DNA from: Thermodesulfovibrio sp.
GTDB taxonomy: Bacteria > Nitrospirota > Thermodesulfovibrionia > Thermodesulfovibrionales > JdFR-85
Assembly (NCBI GenBank): GCA_027016675.1
Contig: JALUSH010000059.1
Coordinates: forward strand, 1-5,432
DNA: 5,432 nucleotides
Direction of reading: 5' to 3'
A program made the position numbers and the translations under genes. How positions within the stretch are numbered: position 1 is the stretch's first letter; each line of letters begins with the position of its first letter. Shown one piece after another: positions 4,455 to 5,432 of this stretch. The notes beneath the pieces were generated by a model. The model saw only the letters and a list, made by a program, of their open reading frames with translations. It did no database searches and had not been told where the DNA came from.

Positions 4455-5432
4455 TCAAGGTGAAGTTATCCTGAATTTGCTGACTTCACTATCAAGATTT
4501 TCAACATTGTCTGAGAGTATATGAGATTCCAATTTTGTCTTCCGTACCAGCTTTGCATTGCCTTCTGCAACCTTAACAATGGCTTCAACCTGGGAATTAA
4601 TATCTGAAATGTCAGTGCGTACATTCTCAACAGACCTTGTAATTAACTTGACCTGTTGTAATATGTCTTCCACTGTAGTGGTAATATGTCGTGTACCTTC
4701 TACCTGCTCATGAGCAGCATTGTTAAGTTGTTTTGCTACATTATGCATCTTCTCCAGACCTTTAAGTATTTCTGATGTTCTTGTTTGCTGTTGTGCAGAA
4801 GCTTTTGATATTTCTTTCATTCTGTGAGAGATGGTGCTTATAGAATTGCTTATATCCTTTATTGAGATTGCCTGCTCATCCGTTGCTTTCTCAATAAAGG
4901 ATGCTCTGTTAGAAGAATCTATGGAGATATTAAGTATCCCCTCGAATATAACACCTGCTTCTGATATGAACCTGTGACTCTTTTCTATTTGACGGAGGTT
5001 TTTCTTCTGGGTTTCTACCAGATTTTCAACATTTTCTTTAATCTCTTTTATTGTTGCATTAATTTCCTCTGTATTTCTTTCTGTGTTTTCTGCCAGTTTG
5101 CGTATCTCTTCTGCCACTACAGAGAAACCTTCTCCCTGTTCACCTGCCTGGGCAGCAAGTATCGAGGCATTGAGGCTGAGAAGTTTTGTAGTATCTGCAA
5201 TCTCGTTGATTAAGCCAGCAATATCTTTAATCTTTTCAAAACTGACTATCATTCTGGATATCATGATTTCTGTTTCGTTTGCAGAGGATTTTATCAGTTC
5301 CATATCTGTGATTGTCTCTGTGATGATTCTTATTCCTTTATCCTTGATTGTGGAGGTCACCTCACTGGCAAGTTTAGATGACTCTCTGGCGGCATCCCTT
5401 ACATTATTTACACTTGAAAGTATCTCTAAAGC
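4455..5432 (-). CDS. Methyl-accepting chemotaxis-type signalling protein, C-terminal part, cut by right window edge
   Basis: 325 residues, open to the window edge. A GTG at 5360 is not a real start, because the frame stays open and coiled-coil-like before it. The visible part is the cytoplasmic signalling domain: a helical leg, a hairpin tip at about 81-104 (LLSLNAS, AAQAGEQGEGFSVVAEEIRKLAENT), then a long return leg of about 220 residues. The tip is clearly MCP-like but departs from canonical positions: aligned to E. coli Tsr it reads N376K, E385L, R388Q and R394E. These lie in the region that forms trimer-of-dimers contacts and touches CheA/CheW. The return leg shows E/Q-rich positions about every 28 residues (186-187, 214-216, 242-243), and residues 211-220 fit the methylation consensus. 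The C-terminus has no CheR-tethering pentapeptide. The sensor domain is outside the window. The gene runs in the same direction as the nos cluster, but 271 bases and a likely promoter separate them. A role in N2O sensing is not shown. Confidence 0.88.
   Translation of the reverse strand, partial: ALEILSSVNNVRDAARESSKLASEVTSTIKDKGIRIITETITDMELIKSSANETEIMISRMIVSFEKIKDIAGLINEIADTTKLLSLNASILAAQAGEQGEGFSVVAEEIRKLAENTERNTEEINATIKEIKENVENLVETQKKNLRQIEKSHRFISEAGVIFEGILNISIDSSNRASFIEKATDEQAISIKDISNSISTISHRMKEISKASAQQQTRTSEILKGLEKMHNVAKQLNNAAHEQVEGTRHITTTVEDILQQVKLITRSVENVRTDISDINSQVEAIVKVAEGNAKLVRKTKLESHILSDNVENLDSEVSKFRITSP

Noticed and set aside
4455..4461. Inverted partial copy (TCAAGGT) of the 14-bp repeat at the chemoreceptor stop codon
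   Set aside because: Only seven bases match and they overlap coding sequence, so chance explains it.

Overview
The window comes from a Gram-negative bacterium that reduces nitrous oxide. The proteins carry Tat and Sec export signals, c-type haems and a chemoreceptor-type coiled coil. Base composition is moderate by eye: the nos genes look slightly GC-richer than the chemoreceptor gene and the intergenic region. I cannot fix the genus. An anaerobic or microaerobic respirer fits, and no mobile element, tRNA, rRNA or CRISPR array is visible.

Every gene I accept lies on the minus strand, so the window reads right to left. (1) 5432-4455: the C-terminal part of a methyl-accepting chemotaxis-type signalling protein, cut by the right edge. 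(2) 4454-4184: a 271-base intergenic region, the largest in the window. It holds a perfect 14-bp palindrome with CRP/FNR geometry, a 14-bp direct repeat spaced 64 bp apart, a small hairpin and a doubtful 25-codon ORF. It is the probable control region of the nos cluster. (3) 4183-3374: a periplasmic dihaem cytochrome c. (4) 3339-1483: nitrous-oxide reductase NosZ with a Tat signal and all CuZ and CuA ligands. (5) 1482-1422: a short gap with a strong perfect hairpin. (6) 1421-348: a secreted protein equal to the periplasmic FMN-binding half of NosR, with its own stop. (7) 348-1: the start of a second protein equal to the membrane/polyferredoxin half of NosR, overlapping the previous stop by one base (TAATG) and cut by the left edge.

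Inferred working model: quinol electrons pass through the split NosR (membrane iron-sulphur half plus covalent-FMN periplasmic half) and/or the dihaem cytochrome to the CuA site of NosZ, which reduces N2O to N2 at CuZ. The gene order (cytochrome, nosZ, nosR halves) differs from the textbook nosR-nosZ-nosDFY order, and nosD, F, Y and L may lie beyond the left edge.

The most interesting points are the split NosR, a NosZ that mixes clade I-like and clade II-like traits, the regulatory structure ahead of the cytochrome gene, and a chemoreceptor whose normally near-invariant signalling tip is altered. I re-assigned the starts of nosZ and the cytochrome gene to internal ATGs with strong Shine-Dalgarno sequences.
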